Shown here: positions 1-6,068 of the stretch, piece after piece | How positions within the stretch are numbered: the stretch's first letter is position 1 | How the letters are laid out: every line of letters begins with the position of its first letter | Origin: Frankiales bacterium | GTDB lineage: Bacteria; Actinomycetota; Actinomycetes; Mycobacteriales; SCTD01 | DNA length: 15,046 bases | NCBI GenBank assembly: GCA_004299215.1 | Contig: SCTD01000017.1 | Span: forward strand, 1-15,046 | Direction: 5' to 3' | Notes under the pieces: model-generated | The model's input: only the letters and a program-made list of their open reading frames with translations | Databases searched by the model: none | Told to the model about the DNA's origin: nothing | Made by a program: the position numbers and the translations under genes

Positions 1-843
1 GCTGGCCGGTTCGACCAGCGAGCCGTCGGCGAGCTTCTTGGAGCTCCACGCCGGCTCGTAGGGGAAGCGGTACGCCGTCGGCCTGCAGGCCGATCGCTTG
101 TCCTCCAGCGTCCTGCCGGCCAGCCCCAGGCAGGAGCGGATGTCGATGACGTCGGTCCACGCCAGCGCCGGTCCGTTCGTCCCCGCGGGTCCGAACTCCG
201 AGCCGTTGTTGTAGAGGATCCCGGGCACGTCGGCGTCCGCCGTGACGGTGTGCGTCGTGCCGTTGAAGCGCATCAGGGCGATCTCGCGCGGCTCGAAGCC
301 CTCGGTGCCGAGGCCGGTGACGTCGATGATCTCGATGCCGCCACCGGGGGTGTCGTGGCATCGTCCGGCGGCGTCGGTCGTGTCGACCAGCAGCTCGGTC
401 TGCACGACCGGGACCGCCTGGACGTCGTGCTGGAGGCTGGTCACGGCGCTGTTGGCGTCGCAGAGCGCCGAGCCGTGGTCGGCGACGACCTCGGGCGCGA
501 CGACCTGCCCGGCCGCGTCGGTCAGCCGGACGATGCGCTGGCCGACGAAGCCCGGCGTGGGGCCCTGCCCCAGGGTGCCGCCCGCGACGTAGGTGACGCC
601 GTCCCGGCGGAAGATCTCGATGTCGGTGCCCATCATCGGCCCGACGTTGCCCAGGTGCTCCCACTCCCCCTCCCCGGCGGTCAGCGCCCCCTGGGACGGC
701 TGCGGCACGACCGGGCTGAGCAGCCCACCGGGGTCGGTGTGGTCCGCCGACGCGCTGCCGGAACCCAGCCCGGGGGCGACCAGGGCGAGGCAGGCGGCGG
801 TCAGGACGGCGGTGACACGCGGGCGGCGCAGGTGGGTCTGCAC
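1..843 (-). CDS. Secreted LVIVD-like protein, N-terminal part (runs off left edge)
   Basis: The reading frame is open from a GTG at 841-843 down to the first base, giving 281 residues with no stop. The C-terminus lies outside the window. A strong Shine-Dalgarno (GAGGAGG, about 849-855) sits about five bases before the GTG and decides the start. Residues 1-33 look like a Sec signal peptide: Arg-rich start (LRRPR), a hydrophobic stretch (VLTAACLALVAPGLG), then a small-residue cleavage region ending ASA before DHTDPGG. The mature part has motifs such as EWEHLGNV, GTDIEIF and YVAGGTLGQG, followed by a 'GIEIIDVTGLG' segment. These resemble LVIVD-type beta-propeller repeats of secreted actinobacterial proteins. 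Cysteines are scattered (CDAN, GRCHD, RSCLG, SACRP), compatible with disulfides outside the cell. Function is unknown. Export is well supported; the family call is tentative. Confidence 0.72.
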   Translation of the reverse strand, partial: MQTHLRRPRVTAVLTAACLALVAPGLGSGSASADHTDPGGLLSPVVPQPSQGALTAGEGEWEHLGNVGPMMGTDIEIFRRDGVTYVAGGTLGQGPTPGFVGQRIVRLTDAAGQVVAPEVVADHGSALCDANSAVTSLQHDVQAVPVVQTELLVDTTDAAGRCHDTPGGGIEIIDVTGLGTEGFEPREIALMRFNGTTHTVTADADVPGILYNNGSEFGPAGTNGPALAWTDVIDIRSCLGLAGRTLEDKRSACRPTAYRFPYEPAWSSKKLADGSLVEPAS

Positions 844-920
844 GGCGTTCCTCCTCGGTGGACGGCTGGGTCCGTTTCGCCCACCTTCGACACCGCGCGC
901 GGTTCCCCTGCCCCGCGTCG

Positions 921-926
921 TACCTT
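921..926 (+). promoter_or_regulatory. Candidate -10 box, leaderless start of membrane protein gene
   Basis: TACCTT fits the actinobacterial -10 pattern TAnnnT and lies exactly six bases before the GTG at 933. No Shine-Dalgarno is visible and no good -35 box was found. The call rests on spacing and on the same arrangement elsewhere in this window. Confidence 0.4.
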
Positions 927-932
927 CCCTGC

Positions 933-1994
933 GTGGACGACGCCGCGACGCTGCTCCCGGTGGGGCCCTGGGCGCTCGCGGCGGTGGCCACCGTGCTCGT
1001 GGTGGCGCTGAGCGTGCCGCCGGGCGGGCCGCGCCCGGCCGACGTCGGCGCACCGGCACCGCCGTTGCGCTCCCGCTGGGCGGCGCTCGCCGCGGCCGTC
1101 GCAGCGGTCGTCCTGCTGGTGGTGGCCCGGACAGGTCCGGACAGCGAGCTGGACAACCCCGCGCCGGCCCTCGTGGTCGGCCTCGGCTGGCCCCTGCTGC
1201 TGCTGCTGCCGGCGCTGGCGGGCCTGCTGGGCCTGGTGCAGCCGACCCGCAGCCCCGCGGCGGCCACCGTCGACGCCCGGCCCGCGGTCGCCGTCGCCGT
1301 GGTGCTGGCCGGGGCGTTCGTGCTGCCGGACAGCGCCACGCGTCCGGACCTCGTGGGCACCGTCGTGGCGGCGTACGCCCTGGCGGTCCTCGCCGGGTCC
1401 GTCGCGGTCGGGCGGGCCGCCGTCACCGCCCGCGCCGAGGTGCTCGGACTGCTCGCCTCGTGGCTCGCCGTCGGCCGGGGCCTGCCCCGCTGGTCACCGC
1501 CCCGCGGCGCGCTCGCCGTCCTGGCCGCGTTCCTGGGCGCGGCGTGGTTCGAGCGGTACGAGCGGACGGCCACCTGGGCGGCGGCGACCCCGGACCGGAC
1601 GGACGCGGTGCTCGGGCTCGCCGCCGCGCTCGCGCTCGCGGGAGCCGGGGCGCTCCTGCTGCACCTGGCCACCCGGCGCCGCGGCGCCCCCGGCACCGCG
1701 GCCGCCGTGCTGCTGCCGCTGGTCGCCGGGACGGCCCTGGCCTGCGTCGCCCGCCGGGCGCTGATCAGCGCGCAGCTGCTCGCCGACCAGCTGGCGGGGC
1801 CGCGTGCGGTCGAGCCGGACCCGCTCGGCGTCGCCGGCGGTCAGGTCCTGGCGCTCGCCCTGGTCGTCCTCGGCGGGGGGCTGGCCGGCGCCGTGCTGGC
1901 CCGTCGTACCGGCCAGGAGACCGCGCGGCTGCCGGGCGTGGGGGTGCTGCTGGCGCTCAGCGCGGCGTCGGCCTGGCTGGTCCTTCAACCCTGA
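933..1994 (+). CDS. Polytopic integral membrane protein, function unknown
   Basis: The product is about 353 residues if it begins at the GTG at 933 (MDDAATLLPVGPWAL). An upstream ATG at 858 in the same frame would add a polar, Arg-rich stretch (MDGWVRFAHLRHRARF) unlike a membrane protein start, so the GTG is preferred. There is no Shine-Dalgarno, but a -10-like TACCTT at 921-926 lies six bases before the GTG, which suggests a leaderless transcript. The protein is mostly Leu, Ala and Val, with roughly nine or ten hydrophobic segments, for example near residues 12-29, 47-66, 80-102, 115-135, 141-160, 225-246, 253-270, 298-320 and 331-350. Short Arg-rich loops (such as ATRRRGAPG) separate them. 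No catalytic motif was recognised. It is divergent from the secreted protein gene on the left, and its last ten bases overlap the tail of the convergent gene on its right. Confidence 0.75.
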   Translation: MDDAATLLPVGPWALAAVATVLVVALSVPPGGPRPADVGAPAPPLRSRWAALAAAVAAVVLLVVARTGPDSELDNPAPALVVGLGWPLLLLLPALAGLLGLVQPTRSPAAATVDARPAVAVAVVLAGAFVLPDSATRPDLVGTVVAAYALAVLAGSVAVGRAAVTARAEVLGLLASWLAVGRGLPRWSPPRGALAVLAAFLGAAWFERYERTATWAAATPDRTDAVLGLAAALALAGAGALLLHLATRRRGAPGTAAAVLLPLVAGTALACVARRALISAQLLADQLAGPRAVEPDPLGVAGGQVLALALVVLGGGLAGAVLARRTGQETARLPGVGVLLALSAASAWLVLQP

Positions 1995-2722
1995 CGGCGC
2001 CGGAGGTCCTCGAGCATCGCCTCGCCGAGGGACCGCGTCTCGCGCCGGTTGAGCTCGGCCCCGGCGACGGCTCCGGTGAGCAGCGGGGCCATGGTCGTGG
2101 CCTGCCGGGCCAGCCGCCGGGCGAGCCGCCGGCGCAGCTGCTGGCGGGCAGCGACCCCGAGGACCACGCCGAGCGGGGGCAGCCCGGCCGACGGGTCGAC
2201 GCCGCGCTTGGCCGCCCAGGCGCCGATGTAGGCGGTCGCGACCTGGGAGCGGCTCCCGACAGGGGCCCGGCCGTAGACGACGTGCAGCTCCGCGACGAGC
2301 TTGAGCTCGACGGCGACCACCGCCAGCGTCTCGGCGGTCAGCTGGAGCGGCGCCGCCAGCAGGGTCGGTGGCGCGGCGTGCTGCACGGCGGCGAGCGCAC
2401 CGCCGGCCGCGCCGACACCTGCGGTCGCCCGCGTGGCCGAGCGGATCAGGGAGGCCGCGAGCTCGTCGCCGGACAGCCCCTCGTGGTGCGAGCGCAGGGT
2501 GACCAGGTCACGCACCGGGATGTGCGGCGCGACCTGGTCGACGAGCTCGGCCAGCCAGGAGCCGGTGATCGCGGCCCGCGCCCCGACGGAGCGGGCACCG
2601 GACCCGAGCAGCCCGGTCAGCCGGACGAGCAGCCTGCCGCGCTCCGCGGTGTCGAGGTCGCGCGCGGCCAGCCGGCCGACGACCTCCCCGACCTCCTCAC
2701 GACGCTCCAGCTCGCCGGGCAC
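1985..2722 (-). CDS. EcsC-like hydrophobic protein, function unknown
   Basis: The product is 245 residues and starts at GTG (2720-2722), three bases after the stop of the DUF4193 gene, so the two are almost surely co-transcribed. A possible Shine-Dalgarno (AAGGAG) lies within the end of the upstream gene, about twelve bases before the GTG. The N-terminal 70 residues are charged and helical. The middle (about 90-150) is rich in Ala, Leu and Val, with the segment LTAETLAVVAVELKLVAELHVVYG, followed by an Arg-rich amphipathic part (ARQQLRRRLARRLARQ) and a hydrophobic MAPLLTGAVAGAELNRRETRSLGE segment. This recalls EcsC-family proteins of actinobacteria, but the assignment is from memory of the pattern only. 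It may be peripherally or partly membrane-embedded. Its last ten bases overlap the end of the convergent membrane protein gene, leaving no room for a separate terminator. Confidence 0.7.
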   Translation of the reverse strand: MPGELERREEVGEVVGRLAARDLDTAERGRLLVRLTGLLGSGARSVGARAAITGSWLAELVDQVAPHIPVRDLVTLRSHHEGLSGDELAASLIRSATRATAGVGAAGGALAAVQHAAPPTLLAAPLQLTAETLAVVAVELKLVAELHVVYGRAPVGSRSQVATAYIGAWAAKRGVDPSAGLPPLGVVLGVAARQQLRRRLARRLARQATTMAPLLTGAVAGAELNRRETRSLGEAMLEDLRRRQG

Positions 2723-2725
2723 GGA

Positions 2726-3022
2726 CTAGGAGCACTCCTTGCAGATCAGCCGGCCGCCCTTGTCGGACGCCAGCTGGCTGCGGTGGTGCACCAGGAAGCA
2801 GCTGCTGCAGGTGAACTCGTCGCTCTGCTTGGGCAGGACGCGAACGGTGAGCTCCTCGCCGGACAGGTCCGCCCCGGGCAGCTCGATCGCCTCGTTGAGG
2901 TCGGCCTCGTCGACGTCGACGCTGCTGGACTGCGCCTCGGCGCGTCGCGCCTTCAGCTCCTCGAGGCTGTCCTCGGGCTCGTCCGCGTCCGAGCGACGCG
3001 GCTGGTCGTAGTCGGTGGCCAT
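2726..3022 (-). CDS. DUF4193-family small zinc-ribbon-like protein
   Basis: The product is 98 residues. The ATG at 3020-3022 has a good Shine-Dalgarno (AAGGAG at 3032-3037, nine bases away). In-frame sequence further upstream is only the antisense of the neighbour. Residues 1-60 are acidic and polar (DEPEDSLEELKARRAEAQ, VDVDEADLNEAIELPGAD) and look disordered or helical. The C-terminus carries two CxxC pairs, C72/C75 (TCSSC) and C94/C97 (ICKEC, two residues from the end), with HHR between them. This is a likely zinc-binding ribbon and matches the actinobacterial DUF4193 pattern in length and layout. No biochemical role is known to me for this family. It leads a two-gene unit with the EcsC-like gene and is preceded by a leader of about 80-90 nt with an inverted repeat. 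Confidence 0.87.
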   Translation of the reverse strand: MATDYDQPRRSDADEPEDSLEELKARRAEAQSSSVDVDEADLNEAIELPGADLSGEELTVRVLPKQSDEFTCSSCFLVHHRSQLASDKGGRLICKECS

Positions 3023-3054
3023 GCTCAAGGGCTCCTTCGTCTTGTCCGGCGCGT

Positions 3055-3083
3055 GCACAACGCACGGGAGGCCGCAGTTGTGC
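3055..3083. repeat. 7-bp inverted repeat in the DUF4193 leader
   Basis: GCACAAC (3055-3061) and GTTGTGC (3077-3083) are perfect inverted copies separated by 15 bases. A shorter nested hairpin (CGTGC/GCACG) overlaps the left arm. The repeat lies 33-61 bases upstream of the DUF4193 start. It could be a protein-binding site or an mRNA hairpin. The rest of the 3023-3186 gap shows no gene. Confidence 0.45.
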
Positions 3084-3112
3084 CCGGGGTGCCGGGGCGG
3101 TGCGAGCGCCAG

Positions 3113-3118
3113 AGGGTA
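3113..3118 (-). promoter_or_regulatory. Candidate -10 box for the DUF4193 operon
   Basis: On the minus strand this reads TACCCT, matching TAnnnT. It lies about 90 bases upstream of the DUF4193 ATG, in the gap after the esterase gene. No convincing -35 box was seen. If used, the transcript would have a leader long enough to include the inverted repeat at 3055-3083. Confidence 0.3.
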
Positions 3119-3186
3119 GCGGTGCCGCGCAGGGCGTCCCCCCACCCGCCTGCGTGATCTGCACGACACCCGGTGAGGAGGGTGCG

Positions 3187-4011
3187 CTAGGACGCCGGAG
3201 CCATCCCGGCGAACTCCCAGAACAGCTCGGTCGCGTCGACGACGTCGCCCGGCTCGGTCCAGCGGTGGCCGTAGCCCAGCAGCTTGCGGATGTCGATGTC
3301 GCTGCCCGGCGCGGCCCCCGGGATGGTCGGCACCGCGCGCAGGAACGCCTGCAGCCGCTCGGAGTACTCCTCGCCGTCGAAGGGCACGGCGGTGTCCTTC
3401 TCGCCGTGCAGGTGCAGCGCCCTGATCCGGCCGTTGCAGCGCGGGATCTCCAGCGTGCCGCTCATGACGCCCGCGGTCTGCACGAGATCGGGCCGGTCGC
3501 AGGCGAACCGGTAGGCCATCATCCCGCCGTTGCTGAAGCCGACGACCGAGATGCGGCTCGCCCCGCGGGAGCGCAGGTCGTTGACCACCTCGGTGAGGAA
3601 GGCGACGTCGTCGACGCCCTGCACGACCGACTCGCCGCAGCACAGCCCGGCGTTGAAGGACCGCCGCACGCCCTCCGGGTAGGCGACCAGGACCCCGTCG
3701 CGGTCGGCCAGCCGGTTGAAGCCGGTGCTCGCCGCGGCGTCGGCGGGATCGGACTTCAGTCCGTGCAGGAAGACGAGCGCCGGCCTCCCCTCAGCCAGCC
3801 GCGGTGCGGTGCGCAGCAGCGGCGGGACGTGCAGGACGTACGCCCGCCCGCTCTCGAGCACGACACGGCTGTCGGTGCCGGTGCGCACCGGGTCGAGCGC
3901 CCCCGCGAGCGGCGCCACGCTGCCGACGCCGACGACCAGCGCGACGAGGGTGCCGGCGAGCACGACGCGCCGGGACAGCCGGGCGCGCACGAGGTCAAGC
4001 GCCCAGCTCAT
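3187..4011 (-). CDS. Exported PHB-depolymerase/LpqC-like esterase (alpha/beta hydrolase)
   Basis: The product is 274 residues. The ATG at 4009-4011 has GGAGGGG (4019-4025) seven bases upstream, so the longer in-frame extension is rejected. Residues 8-15 are basic and 16-36 hydrophobic (VVLAGTLVALVVGVGSVAPL), a Sec signal peptide or signal anchor with possible cleavage after LAGA. There is no lipobox Cys. The catalytic elements of the esterase/PHB depolymerase family are visible: oxyanion region VFLHGLKSD (80-88), VAYPEG (109-114), nucleophile Ser160 in GFSNGG, Asp206 in HLHGEKD and His249 in GYGHRW. The GLCCGES motif (122-128) is also typical. The family cleaves ester bonds of polyesters, feruloyl or acetyl groups. 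The substrate here cannot be read from sequence. The gene is last in the run with the TetR and acyl-CoA dehydrogenase genes, 59 bases after the tetR stop, and may share their control. Confidence 0.88.
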   Translation of the reverse strand: MSWALDLVRARLSRRVVLAGTLVALVVGVGSVAPLAGALDPVRTGTDSRVVLESGRAYVLHVPPLLRTAPRLAEGRPALVFLHGLKSDPADAAASTGFNRLADRDGVLVAYPEGVRRSFNAGLCCGESVVQGVDDVAFLTEVVNDLRSRGASRISVVGFSNGGMMAYRFACDRPDLVQTAGVMSGTLEIPRCNGRIRALHLHGEKDTAVPFDGEEYSERLQAFLRAVPTIPGAAPGSDIDIRKLLGYGHRWTEPGDVVDATELFWEFAGMAPAS

Positions 4012-4070
4012 CGCCGCACCCCTCCGCTCCTGGCTCGGCCCACGGCTCGGCAGTCTCCCATGACCGTCGG

Positions 4071-4655
4071 CTAGGAGGGGGAGGTCCCGTAGGCGCCGAA
4101 CAGGAGCGCGGTCAGCTCCTCCACCAGCTCGGTGCGGGTGGCGCCGCCGGTCTCCAGCCACCAGTCACCGGCGGCCTGCACCATGCCCACGATGCCGTGC
4201 CCCCATGCGGCGGCGCGGGCCGGCGGGGCGTCGATCTCCGTGGCGATGCCGTCGGCGAGCAGCACCGAGAGCCGGCGGGTGAAGGACCGCACCTGCGACT
4301 GCGCCGGAGCCGCCTCGTCGGAGTGCACGAGGAAGCGGTAGACCTGCGGCTCCTCCTCGATGGCCGAGAGGTACGCCCCGATGGTCCGCTCGACCCTGTC
4401 CCGGCGGGTCGTGCCGCTCCGGAGCGCGGCCTGCAGGTCGTCCAGCAGCCGGGTCGTGTACCGCTCGGCGAGGGCCGCGTAGAGCCCGCTCTTGTCGCCG
4501 AAGTGGCGGTAGAGGATGGGCTTGCTGATGCCGGCCTCGGCGGCGATCGCGGCCATCGAGGCGGCCGGCCCGTCGCGGCGGACGATGCGGTCCGCCGCGT
4601 CGAGCAGCACCTCCCGGCGGGCCGCACGGTCCCGCAGCGGGACCGCGTCGTTCAC
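4071..4655 (-). CDS. TetR-family transcriptional regulator
   Basis: The product is 194 residues starting at GTG (4653-4655). An N-terminal helix-turn-helix spans about residues 15-60 (LLDAADRIV, SMAAIAAEAGISKPILYRHFGDKSGLY), with the typical YxHFGxKxxLY end of TetR DNA-binding domains. The rest is an all-helical ligand-binding domain, including IVGMVQAAGDWWLETG (155-170). The gene follows the acyl-CoA dehydrogenase by 24 bases and sits in the same operon. Two identical-type palindromes lie in the divergent promoter region at 5961-6058, which suggests it represses its own operon and the divergent hydrolase, possibly released by an acyl-CoA or a related ligand. The ligand is inferred from neighbours only. 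The start region contains a 14-bp tandem duplication that also covers the end of the preceding gene. Confidence 0.93.
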   Translation of the reverse strand: MNDAVPLRDRAARREVLLDAADRIVRRDGPAASMAAIAAEAGISKPILYRHFGDKSGLYAALAERYTTRLLDDLQAALRSGTTRRDRVERTIGAYLSAIEEEPQVYRFLVHSDEAAPAQSQVRSFTRRLSVLLADGIATEIDAPPARAAAWGHGIVGMVQAAGDWWLETGGATRTELVEELTALLFGAYGTSPS

Positions 4656-4683
4656 GGGCTCGTGCTCACGGGCTCGTGCTCAC
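4656..4683. repeat. 14-bp tandem duplication at the dehydrogenase/tetR junction
   Basis: GGGCTCGTGCTCAC occurs twice in direct succession (4656-4669, 4670-4683). It spans the dehydrogenase stop codon (4680-4682) and the whole spacer up to the tetR GTG. The copies are perfect, which suggests recent slippage. Confidence 0.8.
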
Positions 4684-5939
4684 GGGATCTGGTGACCGGA
4701 GATCGCGCGGCTGATGATCAGCCGCTGGATCTCGCTGGTGCCCTCGAAGATCGTGTAGATCTTGGCGTCGCGGTGCCAGCGCTCCACGGGGTACTCGCGG
4801 GTGTAGCCGTTGCCGCCCAGGATCTGGATGGCCTTCTCGGTCACCTCGACCGCGGTCTCCCCGGCGAAGAGCTTGCTCATCGAGCCCTCGCCGGCGGTGA
4901 ACGGGACGTTGTTCTTCCCCATCCAGGCAGCGCGCCAGACGAGCAGGCGGCTCGCGTCGAGCTTGGTCTTCATGTCGGCGAGCATGAACGCGATGCCCTG
5001 GTTCTCGACGATCGGGCGGCCGAACTGCTCGCGGGTCTTGGCGTACTCGAGGGCGTACTCGTAGGCCGCGCGGGCGATGCCGACGGCCTGCGCGCCGACG
5101 GCGGGGCGCGACGCCTCGAAGGTCGCCATCGCTGCCTGGCCCCCCTTGACGCGGGAGCGGTCGAGCTTCTCGCCCCGGGCGATCGCCGCGGCGCGCTCAC
5201 GGGCGCGGGCCAGGCGCTGGTCGAGCGCCTCCTTGCCGCCGAGCAGCGCCGAGCCGGGGAGCCGGCAGTTGTCGAGGACGACCTCGCTGGTGTGGCTGGC
5301 GCGGATGCCGTGCTTCTTGAACTTCTGCCCCTGCGAGAGGCCCTTGCCCTTGAACTCCGGCCCGATGACGAAGGACGCCTGGCCGCGCGCCTTGAGCTCG
5401 GCGTCGACCGTCGCGACGACGACGTGCACGTCGGCGATGCCGCCGTTGGTGATCCAGGTCTTGACGCCGTTGAGGACCCACTCGTCCTTGGCCTCGTCGT
5501 AGACGGCGGTGGTCTTCATGCTGGACACGTCGGATCCGGCGTTGGGCTCGGACACCGCGAGGGCGGCGAGCTTGACGTCGTTCTCGTCGCCGAAGCACTG
5601 CGGCACCCACTCGCCGATCTGGTCGAGCGTGCCGTTGGACAGGATCCCCGCGACACCGAGCGTCGTGCCGACGATCGACAGGCCGATGCCGGCGTCGCCC
5701 CAGAACAGCTCCTCCATCGTGATGGGGAGGCTGATGCCGCTGTCGTCACCCCACGCGCTGGCGAAGAAGTCCAGCGAGTAGATGCCCGCCTTGGCCGCCT
5801 CCTGGATGATCGGCCAGGGCGTCTCCTCGCGCTCGTCCCACTCCGACGCCGCGGGGCGGACGACGTTCTCCGAGAACTCGTGCAGCCACTTCTGCAGGGT
5901 CTGCTGGTCCTCGGTCAGCTCGAGGGTGAAGCCGGGCAT
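4680..5939 (-). CDS. Acyl-CoA dehydrogenase
   Basis: The product is 419 residues. The ATG at 5937-5939 is preceded by AGGAGA (5944-5949). A longer upstream frame would run through the promoter and operator and is rejected. The protein has the full acyl-CoA dehydrogenase layout: an N-terminal helical domain (1-120), a beta domain with the FAD/substrate signature LAVSEPNAGSD (127-137) and TWITNGG (161-167), and a C-terminal helical domain with KTREQFGRP (301-309), ILGGNGYTREYPVERWHRDAK and IFEGTSEIQR. Glu399 aligns with the catalytic base of the MCAD-type enzymes. A charged stretch at 236-265 (KEALDQRLARARERAAAIARGEK) is longer than in short-chain enzymes. It would oxidise an acyl-CoA to the 2-enoyl-CoA in the cytosol using FAD and ETF. 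Chain length is unknown. It heads the operon with tetR and the exported esterase. Confidence 0.95.
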   Translation of the reverse strand: MPGFTLELTEDQQTLQKWLHEFSENVVRPAASEWDEREETPWPIIQEAAKAGIYSLDFFASAWGDDSGISLPITMEELFWGDAGIGLSIVGTTLGVAGILSNGTLDQIGEWVPQCFGDENDVKLAALAVSEPNAGSDVSSMKTTAVYDEAKDEWVLNGVKTWITNGGIADVHVVVATVDAELKARGQASFVIGPEFKGKGLSQGQKFKKHGIRASHTSEVVLDNCRLPGSALLGGKEALDQRLARARERAAAIARGEKLDRSRVKGGQAAMATFEASRPAVGAQAVGIARAAYEYALEYAKTREQFGRPIVENQGIAFMLADMKTKLDASRLLVWRAAWMGKNNVPFTAGEGSMSKLFAGETAVEVTEKAIQILGGNGYTREYPVERWHRDAKIYTIFEGTSEIQRLIISRAISGHQIP

Positions 5940-5960
5940 GGTGTCTCCTGGGTCCGGGGG

Positions 5961-5977
5961 TGTTACCGCGGGTAACA
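5961..5977. promoter_or_regulatory. Candidate TetR operator O1 (dehydrogenase side)
   Basis: TGTTACCGCGGGTAACA is a perfect palindrome with 7-bp arms and a 3-bp centre. It shares both arms with the second site at 6042-6058. It overlaps the candidate -10 and start-of-transcription region of the minus-strand operon, where a bound repressor would block RNA polymerase. The adjacent tetR gene is the obvious candidate for the protein. Confidence 0.8.
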
Positions 5978-6004
5978 GTCGCCCCCGACCGGCTGCCTTG
6001 TCAA
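5975..6004 (-). promoter_or_regulatory. Candidate promoter of dehydrogenase-tetR-esterase operon
   Basis: On the minus strand a perfect -35 box TTGACA (5999-6004) is followed after 18 bases by GACTGT (5975-5980), an acceptable -10. The -10 overlaps the edge of operator O1. Transcription would start near 5968 and leave a short leader with the AGGAGA ribosome site. Confidence 0.55.
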
Positions 6005-6032
6005 GCGCGACGCTGCTCACAGGCGCCAGGCC

Positions 6033-6062
6033 TTGACGTCCTGTTACCGGCGGTAACACTCT
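6033..6062 (+). promoter_or_regulatory. Candidate promoter of the alpha/beta hydrolase gene
   Basis: TTGACG (6033-6038) is followed after 18 bases by CACTCT (6057-6062), which lies six bases before the ATG at 6069. The transcript would therefore be leaderless. Operator O2 sits between the two boxes. The 18-base spacing equals that of the opposing promoter. Confidence 0.5.
6042..6058. promoter_or_regulatory. Candidate TetR operator O2 (hydrolase side)
   Basis: TGTTACCGGCGGTAACA is a perfect 7-bp-arm palindrome identical to O1 outside its 3-bp centre. Its centre is 81 bases from that of O1. It fills the spacer between the candidate -35 and -10 boxes of the hydrolase gene. Confidence 0.8.
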
Positions 6063-6068
6063 GAGGGC

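Noticed and set aside
889..926. TTCGAC at 886-891 as -35 box for the membrane protein gene
   Set aside because: The distance to TACCTT is 29 bases, too long for a sigma-70-type promoter.
593..3157. An 854-residue plus-strand open frame across the left third of the window
   Set aside because: It runs antisense or out of frame through five real genes, is dominated by Arg/Gly/Ala/Pro and has no recognisable domain. It is a typical high-GC shadow.
3804..5975. A 723-residue plus-strand open frame opposite the esterase, tetR and dehydrogenase genes
   Set aside because: The minus-strand proteins carry complete family motifs. The plus-strand product has none and has no ribosome site.
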